DNA of 64,000 nucleotides from Saccharothrix sp. NRRL B-16348 (GCF_001280085.1 NZ_LGED01000235.1:14042-78041); one strand, 5' to 3'. Positions 1 through 14,200 are shown, numbered from the stretch's first letter. Notes: generated by a model not told the origin, from the sequence alone. Numbers and translations are program-made.

Positions 1-3000
1 TCCGCACGCTCGTGCTGCGCTCCTGGGTCGACCCGGACCTGCCGTTCACCGCGTTCCTGGACCAGGTGCGGAACACCACGCTCGAAGCCTTCGCGCACGA
101 CGACGTGCCGTTCGACCGCGTGGTGGCGGAGGTGCGGCCCGACCCGGACCCCAGCCGCACGCCACTCGTGCAGGCCGTCGTGGCGCTGCACCAGCCGCTG
201 CTGCGCCAGGCGGGCTTCGGCGAGCTGACCGCGGCCGAGCACGACCTCCCGCGCCCGGTGGCCCGGTTCGACCTGGTGGTGGAGTTCTGGCCGCGCGGCG
301 ACGACCTGGCGCTGACCGTCGAGTACAACACCGACCTGTTCGACGCGGCCACGATCGAGTCGCTGAGCGACGACCTGGAAGCGTTGCTGCGCCTGGTGGT
401 GGACGACCCGGACCGACCGCTCCGCGATCTCGTCCCCCTCGGCCGGACCTCGGGCGACAGGCCGGACGGCACGGTCCGCGTCCGGGGCGTCCGGGTCGAC
501 CTAGCCGAGGTCGAGCGGGCGATCCGGCGGCACCACGAGGTGACCGACGCCGTGGTCGTGGCCGACGCAGGCACCCGGCTCGTCGCCTACGTGACGCCAC
601 CGGTGAACCCGGCGGCGCTGCGCGGGTTCCTCGGCCAGGTGCTGCCCGCGCACGCCGTGCCCGCGACGTTCGTCGGCCTCGACCACCTCGACCGGGACGC
701 GCTGCCCGCACCCCCGGAGGAACGCGCGGAAGTCCGTTACGTGGCACCGCGCACGCCCGTCGAAGCCGTGCTCGCGGACGTGTTCGCCGAAGTGCTCGGC
801 GCGGCACGGGTCGGTGTGCGGGACAACTTCTTCGCCCTCGGCGGCGACTCGATCCTCGGCATCCAGGTGGTCACCCGCGCCCGCCGCGCCGGACTGGTGC
901 TGACCTCGCGGGACATCTTCGCCCACCAGACCATCGCCGCCATCGCGCCGCACGTCACCCGCGACCTGCCGCCCACCGCCGACCAGGGCGCGGTGACCGG
1001 CGCGGCCCCGCTCACCCCGATCCAGCGCTGGTTCCTGGACAACCACGCCGTGCGGCCCGAGCACTTCGACCAGTCCGTCGTGGTCGACCTGGACCCCGAC
1101 CTCGACGTGCCCGCCCTGCGCACCGCCCTGGCCGCACTGGTCGAGCACCACGACGCGCTGCGCACCCGGTTCGAGGCCGACCGCCAGGTGGTCGGCCCCG
1201 TCACGCACGCGGACCCGTTGGCGCCGGACCGCTTCGACATCACCCGAGGACCGCTGCTGCGGGCCGAGGTCGTCGACGCCGGCTCGGTCCGCCTGACCGC
1301 GCACCACCTCGTGGTGGACGGCGTGTCGTGGCGGGTGCTGGTCGAAGACCTGGCCACGGCCTACCGCCAGGCCCGCGCCGGCCAGACCGTCCAGCTCGGG
1401 CGCAAGACGACGTCGTTCCGCGACTGGGCGATCCGGCTCGCCGACCACGCCCGGCACGGCTTCGACGCCGAACTCGACCACTGGACGGCCGTGGCCGCCG
1501 CACCGCCCGACCTCCCGGTGGACCGGCACGGCCCGAACACGGTCGGCTCGCAGCGCGACGTGACCGTGCGACTCACCGAACGGGAGACCGACGCGCTGCT
1601 GCGCGACGTCCCCGGCGTGTACCGCACGCAGGTCAACGACGTGCTGCTGACCGCGCTCGGCCGGGTGCTGGCCGACTGGACGGGCCGGGACCGCGTGCTG
1701 CTCGACCTGGAAGGCCACGGCCGCGAGGAGTTGTTCGCCGACGTGGACCTGTCCCGCACGGTCGGCTGGTTCACCACCGTCTTCCCGGTCGCGCTCGACC
1801 TGCCCGACGGCGACTGGGGTGACGCGCTCAAGTCGGTGAAGGAGCAGCTGCGCGCCGTGCCCGGACGCGGCATCGGCTACGGCGCGCTGCGCCACCTGGC
1901 CCGCACCGCGCCCGCCTGCGACCCCCGGGTCTCGTTCAACTACCTGGGCCGGTTCGACGCGGACCAGCGCGACCTGGAGCTGTCCGCCGACCCGCGCGCA
2001 CCGCGCCCGCACCTGCTGGACGTCGTCGGCCAGGTGCGCGGCGACCGGCTGGAGTTCACCTTCCACTACAGCGGGAACACCCACGACCACGACACCGTCG
2101 CCCGCCTCGCCGACGGGTTCGCCGCCGCGCTGCGCGGCATCGTGGCGCACTGCGCCGAGCCCGGCACGGGTGGCCGCACGCCGTCGGACTTCCCGCTGGC
2201 CGACCTGACCCAGGCCGAGGTGGACCTGATCACCGGCGAGGACGCCTACCCGCTCACCCCGATGCAGGCGGGCATGGTGTTCCACGGCCTCGGCGACCAG
2301 GGCGTGTACTTCCAGCAGACCACGTTCGTGGTCGACGGGGTGACCGACTCGGCCGCGTTCGCCGCCGCGTGGCAGCGGGTGGTCGACCGGACGCCCGTGC
2401 TGCGCAGCAGCGTGCTGTGGGAGGGCGTGCGGCGGCCGTTGCAGGTCGTGCACGAGCACGTCCGGGTGCCGTTCACGTTCCTGGACTGGAGCCACCTGGA
2501 CGAGGCCGCCCGCGCCGCCCGGCTGCGCGACCTGCTGGCCGAGGACCGGGCCGAGGGCATCGACCTGGCCTCGCCGCCGTTGACGAGGGTCGCCATCGCC
2601 CGCCTGTCCCCCACCAGCGTCCAGGTGCTGTGGACGTTCCACCACGTGCTGCTCGACGGCTGGAGCGTCTTCCACGTGCTGTCCGACGTGCTCGGCGAGC
2701 CGGCGGAACGGCGGCCGTTCCGCGACTACGTGGCCTGGACGGCCGAGCAGGACGCGGCCGAGGCCGAGGCGCACTGGCGGCGGGTGCTGGCCGGGTTCGA
2801 CTCGCCGACACCGCTGCCCGCCGACCGCCCCGCCGAGCACGGCACGTCGTCGCAACGCCTGAAGGTCGAGCTGACCGACGAGGAGTCCGCGGGGCTGTAC
2901 GAGTTCGCCCGCCGGCACCGCGTCACGCCGAGCGCGATCGTGCAGGGCGCGTGGGCGCTGCTGCTGGCCCGGTCGGCGGGCAGGCGTGACGTGTGCTTCG

Positions 3001-5222
3001 GCGCGACGGTCTCCGGCCGGCCCGCGGAGCTGCCCGGCGTGGACGCGATCACCGGCATCTTCATCAACACGCTGCCGGTGCGGGTCCGGGTCGACGGCGC
3101 GGCGCCCGTGGCCGACTGGTTGCGCGCCTTGCAGGACGCCCAGGTCGAGTCGCGGCGGTTCGAGCACGTGCCGCTGGCCGACGTGCAGGCGTGGAGCGAG
3201 GTCGAGCGCGGCACCGCCCTGTTCGACAGTGTGGTCGTGTTCGAGAACTACCCGGTCGACCTGGCCGAGGACATGGGGCTGCGCGAGCTGGCCGCGGTCG
3301 AGACCACGAGCTTCCCGCTCAGCGCCACCGTCTACCCGGCCGAACGGCTCGGCGTGCTGCTCGGCTACGAGCCCGCGATGTTCGACCCCGGCACCGTGCG
3401 ACGGCTCGGCGAACGGCTGCGCAGGCTGCTGGTCGGCCTCGTCGCCGACCCGGACCGGCCGGTCGCCGACGTGCCGTGGCTGTCCGACGACGAGGTGCGC
3501 CAGGTGCTGGTCGACTGGAACGGCACGGTGGTCGGCGAGCCGACCACCACGATCCCCGAGCTGTTCGCCGCCCAGGCGGCCCGCACGCCGGACGCGGTCG
3601 CGGTGACGTGCGAGGGCGAGCACCTGACCTACCGCGAGCTGGACGAGCGCGCGAACCGCCTGGCGCACCACCTCGTCGCGGCGGGCGCGGGCCCGGAGGC
3701 GCTGGTGGCGTTGCGGTTCCCGCGTTCGCTGGACCAGGTCGTGGCGGTGCTGGCGGTGCTCAAGTCGGGCGCGGCGTACCTGCCGCTCGACCCGGCGTAC
3801 CCGCCCGAGCGGATCGCCGCCACGATCGCCGACGCCCGTCCGGTCGCCGTGCTGTCGGAGATCCCGGACCTGACCGGCCTGCCGGCCACGGCGCCGACGC
3901 CGGCCCTGCGCCCGGACCACCCGGCGTACGTGATCTACACCTCGGGCTCCACCGGACGGCCCAAGGGCGTGGTGATCCCGCACGGCAACGTGGTGCGGCT
4001 GTTCTCGGCCACCGACCACTGGTTCCGGCTCGGTCCCGACGACGTGGTGTCGATGTTCCACAGCTACGCCTTCGACGTCTCGGTCTTCGAGCTGTGGGCC
4101 GCGCTGCTGCACGGCGGCCGGCTGGTGGTCGTGCCGCACGCGGTGTCGCGGTCGCCGCGCGACTTCGCCCGACTGCTGGCCGACGAGGGCGTGACCATCC
4201 TCAGCCAGACGCCGTCGGCGTTCTACCAGCTGATCCCGGAGCAGCCGACCGGGCTGAGCCTGCGCTGCGTGATCTTCGCCGGCGAGGCGCTCGACCTGCG
4301 CAAGCTGGCGGGCTGGGACGGGCCCGGCGCGTTGATCAACATGTACGGCATCACCGAGACGACCGTGCACGTCACCTACACCGAGGCCGACGGCAGCATC
4401 GGCGTGGCCATGCCGGACCTGCGGGTCTACGTGCTGGACGAGGACCTCAACCCCGTGCCGCCGAACGTGCCCGGCGAGCTGTACGTGGCCGGGCCCGGGC
4501 TGGCCCGCGGGTACCTCGACCGGCCCGGGCTGACCGCGTCGCGGTTCGTCGCGAACCCGTTCGGCCCACCCGGTTCCCGCATGTACCGCAGCGGCGACCT
4601 GGCCCGTTGGGAGGACGGCGCGCTGCACTACTTGGGCCGCGCCGACCAGCAGGTGAAGATCCGCGGGTTCCGGATCGAGCTCGGCGAGGTGGAATCGGTC
4701 CTCGCCGCGCATCCTGCCGTCGCCCAGGTCGTTGTAGTGGCGAACGAACAACGCTTGGTGGCGTACTTCGTGCCGGACAAGCCGACTACGGCGTCGGAGC
4801 TGCGCGACCACACGGCCAAGGTCCTGCCCGACCACATGGTGCCCGCCGCGTTCGTCGCACTGGAAAGCCTGCCGTTGACCGTGAACGGCAAGCTCGACCG
4901 CGTCGCGCTCCCCGCGCCCGAGCGCGACGCGGTCACGTCCGGGGATTACGTGGCGCCCCGGACCGAGACCGAAGAGGCGATCGCCGCCATCTGGGCCGAC
5001 GTGCTCGGCGTCGACCGGGTCGGCGTGGAGGACAGCTTCTTCACCCTGGGCGGCGACTCGATCCGCAGCCTGCACATCACGTCCCGGACCAAGGCGGCCT
5101 TCGGCGTCGACCTGTCCCCACGCGACGTCCTCACCGCCCGCACCGTCTCCGCCCTGGCCGACCTGGTCGAGGAACTGGTGCTCGCGGACCTCGAAGCCCT
5201 CGCTGCCGACACGGAGGCGTGA
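1..5222 (+). CDS. Nonribosomal peptide synthetase, 5'-truncated by window edge: (C)-A remnant-PCP-E-C-A-PCP
   Basis: The frame is open from base 3 and already reads the middle of a condensation (C) domain, so the in-frame GTG at 12 is not the start. Order seen: C (C-terminal part, to about nt 435); a broken adenylation (A) remnant; carrier PCP (LGGDS, Ser codon 849-851); epimerisation E (LTPIQRWFL near 1015, [10 protein letters not shown] near 1302); a D-accepting C ([14 protein letters not shown] near 2246, HHVLLDGWS near 2640); a complete A ([11 protein letters not shown] near 3935, NMYGITETT near 4338, NGKLDR near 4883); and a PCP (LGGDS near 5050). Hand alignment to GrsA reads the pocket of the intact A as D-V-F-S-I-A-M-V-H; I do not assign a substrate. 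The protein ends in an acidic helix ([13 protein letters not shown]) that could dock on the next synthetase, six bases downstream. These modules would add one D-residue (loaded from elsewhere) and one L-residue. Confidence 0.96.
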   Translation, partial: RTLVLRSWVDPDLPFTAFLDQVRNTTLEAFAHDDVPFDRVVAEVRPDPDPSRTPLVQAVVALHQPLLRQAGFGELTAAEHDLPRPVARFDLVVEFWPRGDDLALTVEYNTDLFDAATIESLSDDLEALLRLVVDDPDRPLRDLVPLGRTSGDRPDGTVRVRGVRVDLAEVERAIRRHHEVTDAVVVADAGTRLVAYVTPPVNPAALRGFLGQVLPAHAVPATFVGLDHLDRDALPAPPEERAEVRYVAPRTPVEAVLADVFAEVLGAARVGVRDNFFALGGDSILGIQVVTRARRAGLVLTSRDIFAHQTIAAIAPHVTRDLPPTADQGAVTGAAPLTPIQRWFLDNHAVRPEHFDQSVVVDLDPDLDVPALRTALAALVEHHDALRTRFEADRQVVGPVTHADPLAPDRFDITRGPLLRAEVVDAGSVRLTAHHLVVDGVSWRVLVEDLATAYRQARAGQTVQLGRKTTSFRDWAIRLADHARHGFDAELDHWTAVAAAPPDLPVDRHGPNTVGSQRDVTVRLTERETDALLRDVPGVYRTQVNDVLLTALGRVLADWTGRDRVLLDLEGHGREELFADVDLSRTVGWFTTVFPVALDLPDGDWGDALKSVKEQLRAVPGRGIGYGALRHLARTAPACDPRVSFNYLGRFDADQRDLELSADPRAPRPHLLDVVGQVRGDRLEFTFHYSGNTHDHDTVARLADGFAAALRGIVAHCAEPGTGGRTPSDFPLADLTQAEVDLITGEDAYPLTPMQAGMVFHGLGDQGVYFQQTTFVVDGVTDSAAFAAAWQRVVDRTPVLRSSVLWEGVRRPLQVVHEHVRVPFTFLDWSHLDEAARAARLRDLLAEDRAEGIDLASPPLTRVAIARLSPTSVQVLWTFHHVLLDGWSVFHVLSDVLGEPAERRPFRDYVAWTAEQDAAEAEAHWRRVLAGFDSPTPLPADRPAEHGTSSQRLKVELTDEESAGLYEFARRHRVTPSAIVQGAWALLLARSAGRRDVCFGATVSGRPAELPGVDAITGIFINTLPVRVRVDGAAPVADWLRALQDAQVESRRFEHVPLADVQAWSEVERGTALFDSVVVFENYPVDLAEDMGLRELAAVETTSFPLSATVYPAERLGVLLGYEPAMFDPGTVRRLGERLRRLLVGLVADPDRPVADVPWLSDDEVRQVLVDWNGTVVGEPTTTIPELFAAQAARTPDAVAVTCEGEHLTYRELDERANRLAHHLVAAGAGPEALVALRFPRSLDQVVAVLAVLKSGAAYLPLDPAYPPERIAATIADARPVAVLSEIPDLTGLPATAPTPALRPDHPAYVIYTSGSTGRPKGVVIPHGNVVRLFSATDHWFRLGPDDVVSMFHSYAFDVSVFELWAALLHGGRLVVVPHAVSRSPRDFARLLADEGVTILSQTPSAFYQLIPEQPTGLSLRCVIFAGEALDLRKLAGWDGPGALINMYGITETTVHVTYTEADGSIGVAMPDLRVYVLDEDLNPVPPNVPGELYVAGPGLARGYLDRPGLTASRFVANPFGPPGSRMYRSGDLARWEDGALHYLGRADQQVKIRGFRIELGEVESVLAAHPAVAQVVVVANEQRLVAYFVPDKPTTASELRDHTAKVLPDHMVPAAFVALESLPLTVNGKLDRVALPAPERDAVTSGDYVAPRTETEEAIAAIWADVLGVDRVGVEDSFFTLGGDSIRSLHITSRTKAAFGVDLSPRDVLTARTVSALADLVEELVLADLEALAADTEA
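441..735 (+). other. Remnant of an NRPS adenylation domain (core deleted, A10 lysine lost)
   Basis: The C-domain tail ([13 protein letters not shown]) is followed after only about ten residues by [17 protein letters not shown], a degraded version of the A8 motif [13 protein letters not shown]. The adenylation core, normally about 400 residues with motifs A1-A7, is therefore absent. The small C-terminal subdomain that remains also lacks the NGK lysine (A10): [12 protein letters not shown] stands where [15 protein letters not shown] is expected. The frame is uninterrupted, and the neighbouring C, PCP and E domains keep their motifs. By family knowledge this module cannot activate an amino acid itself. 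It must be loaded in trans or be skipped. Confidence 0.9.
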
Positions 5223-5228
5223 CCCGTC

Positions 5229-8200
5229 ATGACCACGTCCAAGAACGACCGCATCTCCGCGTTGCCGGAACACCTCCGCGAGAAGCTCCGCGCACGGCTC
5301 GCCGGCCGGGACGCGCCCGCGGTCGACGTGATCCCTCCCGCCCCGCGGGACAAGCCGCTGCCGCTGTCGGCGGGTCAGCAGCGGCTCTGGTTCCTGGACC
5401 GGTTCCAGCCCGGGAGCACCGAGTACACCAGCGCGATCGCGTTGCGGCTCACCGGTTCGCTCGACCGGGCGAGGCTGACCGAATCGGTGCGCGGCCTGGT
5501 GCGCAGGCACGAGTCGCTGCGCACCACGTTCGACCAGGTGGACGGGCACCCGGTGCAGGTGGTGCACGACGACGTCCGGCTCGACCTCGTCACCGTCGAC
5601 GACCTGGCCGAGGTGCTGGACGAGCCGTTCGACCTGCGGCGCGGACCGCTGTTCCGGGCCGCCCTGCTCGCCGAGTCCGCCGACGCGCACGTGCTGCTGC
5701 TGACCTCGCACCACATCGTCGTGGACGGCTGGTCCCTCGGCGTGCTGGCCCACGAGCTGGGCGTGCTGTACCGGGGCGAACCCCTGCCCCCGCCCCGGTT
5801 GCAGTACGCCGACTACGCCGTCTGGCAGCGCGGACGGCCGGTGGACACCGGGTTCTGGGTCGACCGGCTGGCCGGTGTCGCGCCGCTGGACCTGCCCACC
5901 GACCGGCCGCGACCGGCGGAGCGCACGTCGGCGGGCGCGACGCACGAGTTCACCGTGCCCGCCCGGCTGGCCGGCGACCTGGCGGAACTGGCCCGCGTGC
6001 ACGAGACCACGCTGTTCACCACCCTGATGGCCGCCTGCCAACTGCTGCTGGCCCGCTACACCGGGCAGGACGACATCGCGGTCGGCACGGTCACCAGCGG
6101 GCGCGACCGGCCGGAGCTGGCCGGGCTGGTCGGCTTCCTGGTCGGCACCGTCGTACTGCGGTCCACTGTGGACACCTCGCGGTCGTTCGTCGAGTTCCTG
6201 GCGCAGGTCAACCGGACCGCGCTGGACGCGTTCGCGCACGACGACGTGCCGTTCGACCGGGTGGTGGAAGCCGTCGGCGCGCCACGCGACCCGAGCCGCA
6301 CACCGCTGTTCGACGTGATGGTGGTCCTGCAGAACGCGCACCGCGCGCTCCCGGAACTGCCCGGCCTGCGCGTCGAGGAGCACCCGCTCACCCGAGAGCA
6401 GGCGAACTTCGACCTGAGCATCGACTTCACGCAGACCGACGGCGGCATCGACGGCATCGTGGAGTACAGCACCGAGCTGTTCGACGAGGCCACGGTCGAC
6501 CGGATGGTGCGGCACCTGCTGGTGCTGCTGGCCGGCATCACGGCCGACCCGTACCGGCCGATGGCGGAGCTGTCGCTGCTGCTGGGCGACGAGCCCGCCG
6601 GCCGAGGCCCCGACCTCGCCGTCCCGGCCACCACCTTCCCCGCGCTGTTCCAGGCGCAGACCCGCCGCACGCCGGACGCCACGGCGCTGGTGTGCGAGGA
6701 CACCCGGCTCACCTTCGCCGAGGTCGACGCGCGGGCCAACCGGCTGGCCCACCACCTGCTGCGCGAGGGCGTCGGGCCGGAGCAGGTCGTCGCGCTGTCG
6801 CTGCCGCGCGGGGCCGACTGGGTGATCGGCATCCTGGGCATCCTCAAGGCAGGCGCGGTGTACCTGCCCGTGGACCCGGCGCTGCCCGAGGCGCGCAGGC
6901 GCTACCTGCTGGAGGACTCCGGTGCGGTGCGCGTGATCGACGCGCCGGTCGACACCACCGGCCTGCCCGGGACCCCGCCGGACGTCCCGCTGCGGCCCGA
7001 GCACGCGGCCTACGTGATCTACACCTCCGGCTCGACCGGCAAGCCCAAGGGCGTCGTGGTGGAGCACCGGCAGCTGGCGAACCTGCTGCACAACCACCGC
7101 GAGGAGTTCTCGGGCGAGCACCTGCGGGTCGCCGTGTCCGCCACGTTCTCCTTCGACACGTCATGGGAAGGTCCCCTGCTCATGGCCGACGGCCACGAGC
7201 TGCACGTGCTCACCGACGAGGTCCGGCTGGAGCCGACCGCGCTCGTGCGGTACGTGCGGGAGCACCGGATCGACTTCCTCGACCTCACGCCGTCCTACGT
7301 GCGGCAGCTCCTCCCCGCCGGGCTGCTCGACGGCGAGCACCGCCCCCGCGTGCTGATGCTCGGCGGTGAGGCCCTGGGCACGGCGCTGTGGCAGGAACTG
7401 GCGCGGGCCGCCGTCGCCGCGCACAACTTCTACGGGCCGACGGAGACCACGGTCGACGCGGTGTCCCACCTCGTCACAGGCGACCGCCCGGTCATCGGCA
7501 CGCCGCTGGCCAACCTCACCGCGCGGGTGCTGGACGAGAACCTGCGGCAGCTGCCCGTCGGCGTGCCCGGCGAGCTGTTCATCGCGGGGCCGCAGGTGGC
7601 CCGCGGCTACCTGAACCGACCCGGCCTGACCGCGGACCGGTTCCTGGCCGACCCGTTCGGCGAGCCCGGCTCCCGGATGTACCGCACGGGTGACAAGGTG
7701 CGCTGGCTGGCCGGCGACGAGGGACGGCCGGCGGTCCTCGAGTACCTGGGCCGCACCGACGAGCAGGTGAAGATCCGCGGGTTCCGGATCGAGCCGGGCG
7801 AGGTCGAGGCCGCGCTGCTGAGCCACCCGGACGTGCGGGAAGCGGCCGTGGTCGCCCGCACCGACAACGGGCACACCCGGCTGGTCGGGTACGTCGTCAC
7901 CACCGGCCCGGCGAACCTCCGCGAGCACTTGCGGCGGTCGTTGCCCGACTACGCGGTGCCGTCGGCGTTCGTGGAGCTCGACCACATCCCGCTGACCGCC
8001 AACGGCAAGCTGGACCGGGCCGCGCTGCCCGCGCCGCAGGCGGCCGCGCACGGCGGGTTCGTCGCGCCGCGCACGCCCGTGGAAGCCGAGCTGGCCCGGC
8101 TCTGGGCCGAGGTGCTGGGCGCGGAGCGGATCGGCGTCGACGACAACTTCTTCGCGGTGGGCGGCGACTCGATCCTGTCCATCCAGCTCGTGTCGCGGGC

Positions 8201-11200
8201 CCGGCAGGCCGGGCTGCACCTGACCTCGCGGGACGTGTTCCGGCACCAGACCGTGGCCGAGTTGGCGCTGGTGGTGTCGGAGTCGGCCGGGACCGAGCCG
8301 GAGCCCGTGTTCACCGGTCCGGCGCCGCTCACCCCGATCCAGCGGTGGTTCTTCGCCGAGCACGGGCCCCTGCGGCACTTCACCATGTCGCTGCTGGTCG
8401 AGCTGGAGCCGGCGGTGGACGCGGAGGCGTTGCGCGACGCCGTGCGGACCGTGGTCGGGCACCACGACGCGCTGCGGCTGCGGTTCCGCGAGGTCGACGG
8501 GCGGTGGGCGCAGGAGGTCGCGGACACCGAGGTCGACGTGTTCCGGGTCGAGGCCGACGAGGACGTGGAGGCCGTCGCACGGCAGGCGCAACGCAGCCTG
8601 GACCTCGGCACGGGTCCGTTGCTGCGGGCGGTGTTCTTCCCCGGCGCACGGCCGAAGCTGCTGCTGACCGTGCACCACCTGGCGATGGACGGCGTGTCGT
8701 GGCGGATCCTGCTCGGCGACCTGGAGCAGGCCTACCGGGGCGTGCCGCTGGAGCCGGTCGGCACGTCGTTCACGCAGTGGGCGCACCGGCTGGCCGAGCA
8801 CGTGCGGTCCGGCGCGTTGGACGGCGCGCGGGAGCACTGGGACTCGCTGCCCGAGCCCGAGGCGCTGCCCGTCGACCGGGACGGCGCGAACACCGCCGGG
8901 TCGACGCGCGTGGTGTCCGCGCGGCTGGACCCGGAGACCACGGAGGCGTTGCTGACCGCCGTGCCGCCGGTGTACCGGACGCAGGTCAACGACGTGCTGC
9001 TCAGCGCGCTCGGCCGGGCGTTGGCCGAGTGGACCGGGCGCGACGCGGTCAGCGTCACGTTGGAGGGCCACGGCCGCGAGGAGCTCGTGCCGGGCGTCGA
9101 CCTCAACCGCACGGTCGGCTGGTTCACCACCCAGTTCCCGGTGGTGCTGGAGCCGTGCGACGAGTGGGGCCGCACGCTGAAGTCGGTCAAGGAGTCGCTG
9201 CGCGCCGTGCCGCACCGGGGGTTGAGCTTCGAAGCCCTGGGCGGCGGGCGGCTGCCGCAGGTCTCGTTCAACTACCACGGCCGGTTCGACGTCGCCGACG
9301 GCGGCTTCTACCGCGCCCGGCGGGACGCGGTCGGCGAGGACTTGGCGGCCGACGAGGCGCGCACCCACCTGATCGAGGTGACCGGTCTGGTCGAGCGCGG
9401 CGAGCTGGAGCTGAGCTGGCAGTACTCCGAGCACGTGCACGACGAGCAGACCGTGCGGCGGCTGGCCGAGCGGACCCTGGACGGGCTGCGGGAGATCGTG
9501 GCGCACTGCGCGCAACCCGGTGTCGGCGGTCGCACGCCGTCGGACTTCCCGCTGGCCCGGCTCACGCAGGAACAGGTCGACGCGCTCGCCGGGCCGGACG
9601 TGGAGGACATCCTCCCGCTCACGCCGTTGCAGGCGGGCATGGTGTTCCACAGCCTGGTCGAGCCCGGCACGTACGTCGACCGGATGCGGCTGGTGCTGGC
9701 CGACGTGCGCGACCCCGCGGCGTTGCGGCAGGCCTGGCAACGGGTCGTCGACCGCACGCCCGTGCTGCGGTCGAGCGTGGTGTGGGAGGGCGTGGCCGAG
9801 CCGGTGCAGGTCGTGCGGCGGCACGTGGAGCTGCCGGGCGGGCCGGTGGACGCGCCGTTCGACCTCGGTGTCGCGCCGCTGCTGCGGGTCGAGGTGACGC
9901 CGCTGGACGACGACCGGGTCGAGCTGGTGTGGACGTCGCACCACGTGATCCTCGACGGCTGGAGCACCGCGCAGGTGTTCGGCGAGGTGCTGGAGCAGTA
10001 CCGGGCGATCATCACCGGCACGCCCGCCCGGCTGCCCGCGCGGCGGCCGTTCCGGGACTACCTGCGCTGGCTGGCCGAGCAGGACGGGGGCGCGGCCGAG
10101 GCGCACTGGCGGGCCGTGCTGTCCGATGTGGACGGTCCGACACCGCTGCCGTTCGACCGCGCGCCCACGCGGGCGCACCGCTCGGAGGCGTCCGCGTCGG
10201 TGCGGTGCTCGCTCGACCTGGACGACGCCGCGCGGCGCGCCGGCCTGACGGTGAACACGGTCGTGCAGGGCGCGTGGGCGCTGCTGCTGGCCCGTGCCTC
10301 CGGCGAGGCCGACGTGGTGTTCGGCAGCACGGTGTCCGGCCGCCCGGCCGAGCTGGCCGGGGTCGAGTCGATGGTCGGCATGCTCATCAACACCGTGCCG
10401 ACCAGGGCGGTCGTGGACGGCGCCGCCGAGGTGGGCGCGTGGCTGCGCGACTTCCAGGCGGCGCAGAGCGAGTCGCGGCGGTTCGAGCACACCGCGTTGG
10501 CCGAGATCCAGTCGTGGGTCGGGACGAAGCTGTTCGACTCCGTGGTGGTGTTCGAGAACTACCCGTTCGAACGCGACGGCGACGGGCCGCGCGTGGTGGA
10601 GGTCGACGCGGTCGACAACGCCACGCTGCCGTTGACGTTGAGCGCGTCCTTCACCGACCGGCTCGACCTCGACCTGGCCTACGACCCCGAGCTGTTCGAC
10701 GCCGCCACCGCCGAGCGACTGGCCGGGTGGCTGCGCGAGCTGGTCCGGGCGATCGCGGCCGACCCGACGACCCCGATCGCGGACCTGCCGTGGCTCACCG
10801 AAGCCGAACGGCGCCAGGTGCTGGTGGAGTGGAACCGGACCGCGCGGGACGTGCCCCGGCAGCTGTACCCCGAGGTGTTCGCCGAGCAGGCCGGTCGCAC
10901 GCCGGACGCGACCGCGCTGGTCCACCAGGACCGCACGGGGTCGCGCACGGCGTTGACGTTCGCCGAGCTGGACGCCCGAGCGAACCGGCTGGCGCACCAC
11001 CTGCTCGCGCACGGCGCGGGCCCGGAGCGCACGGTCGCGGTCGTGCTGCCGCGCTCGGCCGACCTGGTGGTGGCCGTGCTCGCCGTGCTCAAGGCCGGTG
11101 CGGTGTACCTGCCGGTCGACCCGGAACTGCCCGCCGAGCGCATCGGCTTCCTGCTGCGCGACGCGAAACCCGCGTTCGTGCTGGACGCCGTGCCCGATCT

Positions 11201-14200
11201 CGCCGGTCTGCCCGACACGCCGCCGCCGGTCGTGTCGCGGCCCGAGCACGCCGCCTACCTGATCTACACGTCCGGGTCGACCGGCACGCCCAAGGGCGTC
11301 GTGGTCGAGCACCGGCAGCTCGCGAACCTGTTCCAGGCCAACCGCGCGGCCCTGATGCGGGAGCCGACCCGGTTCGCGGTCACGGCGACGTTCTCGTTCG
11401 ACACGTCGTGGGAAGGCCTGCTGTTCCTGGCCGCGGGCAACGAGCTGCACGTGATCGACGACGAGCTGCGGCTCGACCCGCCGGCGCTGGTCCGGTACCT
11501 CACCGAGCACGGCATCGGAACGGTCGACCTCACCCCGTCGTACGCGCGCCAGCTGGTGCAGGCCGGGCTGCTGGAGTCCGGGGTGCGCCAGCTCATGCTG
11601 GGCGGCGAGGCGGTCGACGCGGCGCTGTGGCGGGAGGTCGCCGCCTCACCGGTGGAGGGCTTCAACCAGTACGGCCCCACCGAGGTGGCGGTGGACTCGG
11701 TGGCGACGCGGGTCGTCGGCGAACGACCGGTGATCGGGCGGCCGCTGGCCAACCTCACCGCGTACGTGCTGGACGCCGACCTGCGGCCGGTGCCGCCGGG
11801 CGTGCCCGGTGAGCTGTTCCTCGGTGGCGCGCAGGTGGCGCGCGGCTACCTCGACCGGCCCGGGCTGACGGCTCAGCGGTTCCTCGCCGACCCGTTCGGC
11901 GCGGCCGGCGCGCGCATGTATCGCACGGGTGACCGTGTGCGCTGGCTGCCCGACGGCACCCTGGAGTACCTGGGTCGGGCCGACGACCAGGTCAAGCTCC
12001 GCGGCTTCCGGATCGAGCCCGGCGAGGTCGAAGCGGCCCTGCTGGACGTGCCCGGCGTGCGGGAGTCGGCCGTGGTGGTCCGGCAGGACCGGCTGATCGG
12101 GTACGTGACCGGCACGCCGGAGACCGACCCGCGTGACGCGCTGGCCCGCGCGCTGCCCGACTACCTGGTGCCGGCCGCGGTCGTCGTGCTGGACGACCTG
12201 CCGCTGACGCCCAGCGGCAAGCTGGACCGGCGGGCGCTGCCCGAGCCGGACCTGGCCGGCGGGTTCGTCGCACCGCGCACCGACGCCGAACGGGTCGTCG
12301 CCGACGTGATGGCCGACGTGCTCGGGTTGGCGCGGGTCGGCGCGCTGGACGACTTCTTCCGCCTCGGCGGCGACTCGATCCTCAGCATCCGCGTGACCTC
12401 GCGGTTGCGCGCGGCGTTCGGCGTGCAGCTGTCGCCGCGTGCCGTGTTCGAACACCCCACGGTGTCCGGCCTCGCCTCCGCCATCAGCACCGGGGCGGGT
12501 TCCGGCCAGGATGAGGTGGACGCCATCCCGGTGATCCCGCGCGATGGCGTCCACCCTCCGCTCGTGCACCCGCAGTCGCCCGCGCAGCGGCGGTTGTGGT
12601 TCCTGGACCAGTTCGAGCCGGGCGGCACGGAGTACGTCACGCCCACCGCGTTGCGGCTGCGCGGACCGCTGGACCTGGACGCGCTGCGGCATGCCCTCGA
12701 CGGCCTGGTGGCCCGGCACGAGTCGCTGCGCACCACGTTCGACGACGGCGTGCAGCTCGTGCACGAGCCGTTCGAGGTGCCGCTCACCGTGGAGGACACC
12801 GACTGGGAGGCGGTGTTGCTCGACGAGGTCGGCACGCCGTTCGACCTGCGCGAGGGGCCGCTGTTCCGGACCCGGCTGGTGCGCGTGGCGCCCGGGGACC
12901 ACGTGCTGGTGCTGACGCTGCACCACATCGTCACCGACGGCTGGTCGACCGGTGTGCTGGCCCGCGACCTGGGCGCGCTGTACGCGGGCGAGGAGCCGCC
13001 GCCGCCCGCCGTGCAGTACGTGGACTACACGGCGTGGCTGCCGGAGCCCGCCGTCGACTACTGGGCCGAGCACCTGACCGGGGTGCCGCCGCTGGAGCTG
13101 CCGACGGACCGGCCGCGCCCGGCAGTGCGCGGCACGACGGGCGCGATGCACGAGTTCACCGTGCCCGTGCCGGTCGCGAAGGCCGTGAAGGCACTGGCCG
13201 CCGAGCACGGCGACACCCTGTTCACCACGCTGCTGGCGGCCACGAAGGTGTTGCTGGCCCGCTACACCGGGCAGGACGACATCGCGGTCGGCACGGCGGT
13301 GTCCGGGCGCGGGCGCGCCGAGCTGGACGACGTGGTCGGCCTGTTCGTGAACACCGTCGTGCTGCGGTCCTCGGTGGACCTGCGGCGGTCGTTCACGGAG
13401 TTCCTGGCCGACCTGCGGACCACCGTGCGGGACGGTTTCGCGCACCAGGACGTGCCGTTCGAACGGGTGGTGGACGCCGTCCGGCCGGACCGCGACCCGA
13501 GCCGCAACGCGTTGTTCGACGTCATGGTGCTGCTGCAGAACTTCAGCACCGAGGTGCCCGAGCTGCCAGGGCTGGACGTGGCAGACCTCCAGCTGCCGCT
13601 GCTGACCTCGATGTGCGACCTGACCTTCGAGTTCGGCGAGGTCGACGGCGAGCTGCGCGGCGCGGTCGAGTACAGCACCGACCTGTTCGACGCCGGGACG
13701 GTCGACCGGATGACCCGGCACCTGCTGACGCTCCTGGAGGGCATCACCGCGGCGCCGGACCGCCCGTTGGGCGAACTGCCGCTGCTGCTCGGCGACGAGC
13801 CGGACGGGCGCGGCGTGCGGCTGGAGGTCCCCGAGACCACGTTCGCCGCCGTCTTCGCCGAGCAGGCGCGGCGCACGCCCGACGCGGGCGCGCTCGTGTG
13901 CGGCGACACCCGCCTCACCTTCGCCGAGGCCGACGCGCGGGCCAACCGGCTCGCGCACCACCTGCTGGCGCACGGCGTCGGCCCGGAACGCGTGGTCGCC
14001 GTGTCGCTGCCGCGGTCGGCCGACTCGGTGGTGGCGATCCTGGCCGTGCACAAGGCGGGCGGGGTGTACCTGCCGGTCGACCCGGACCTGCCGAGCGAGC
14101 GGTTCGACTTCCTGCTCCGCGACGCCCGACCGGCGCTGGTGCTGGACGCCGTGCCGGACCTCGCGGGCTACCCGGACACCCCGCCGGACGTGGCCGTGCG

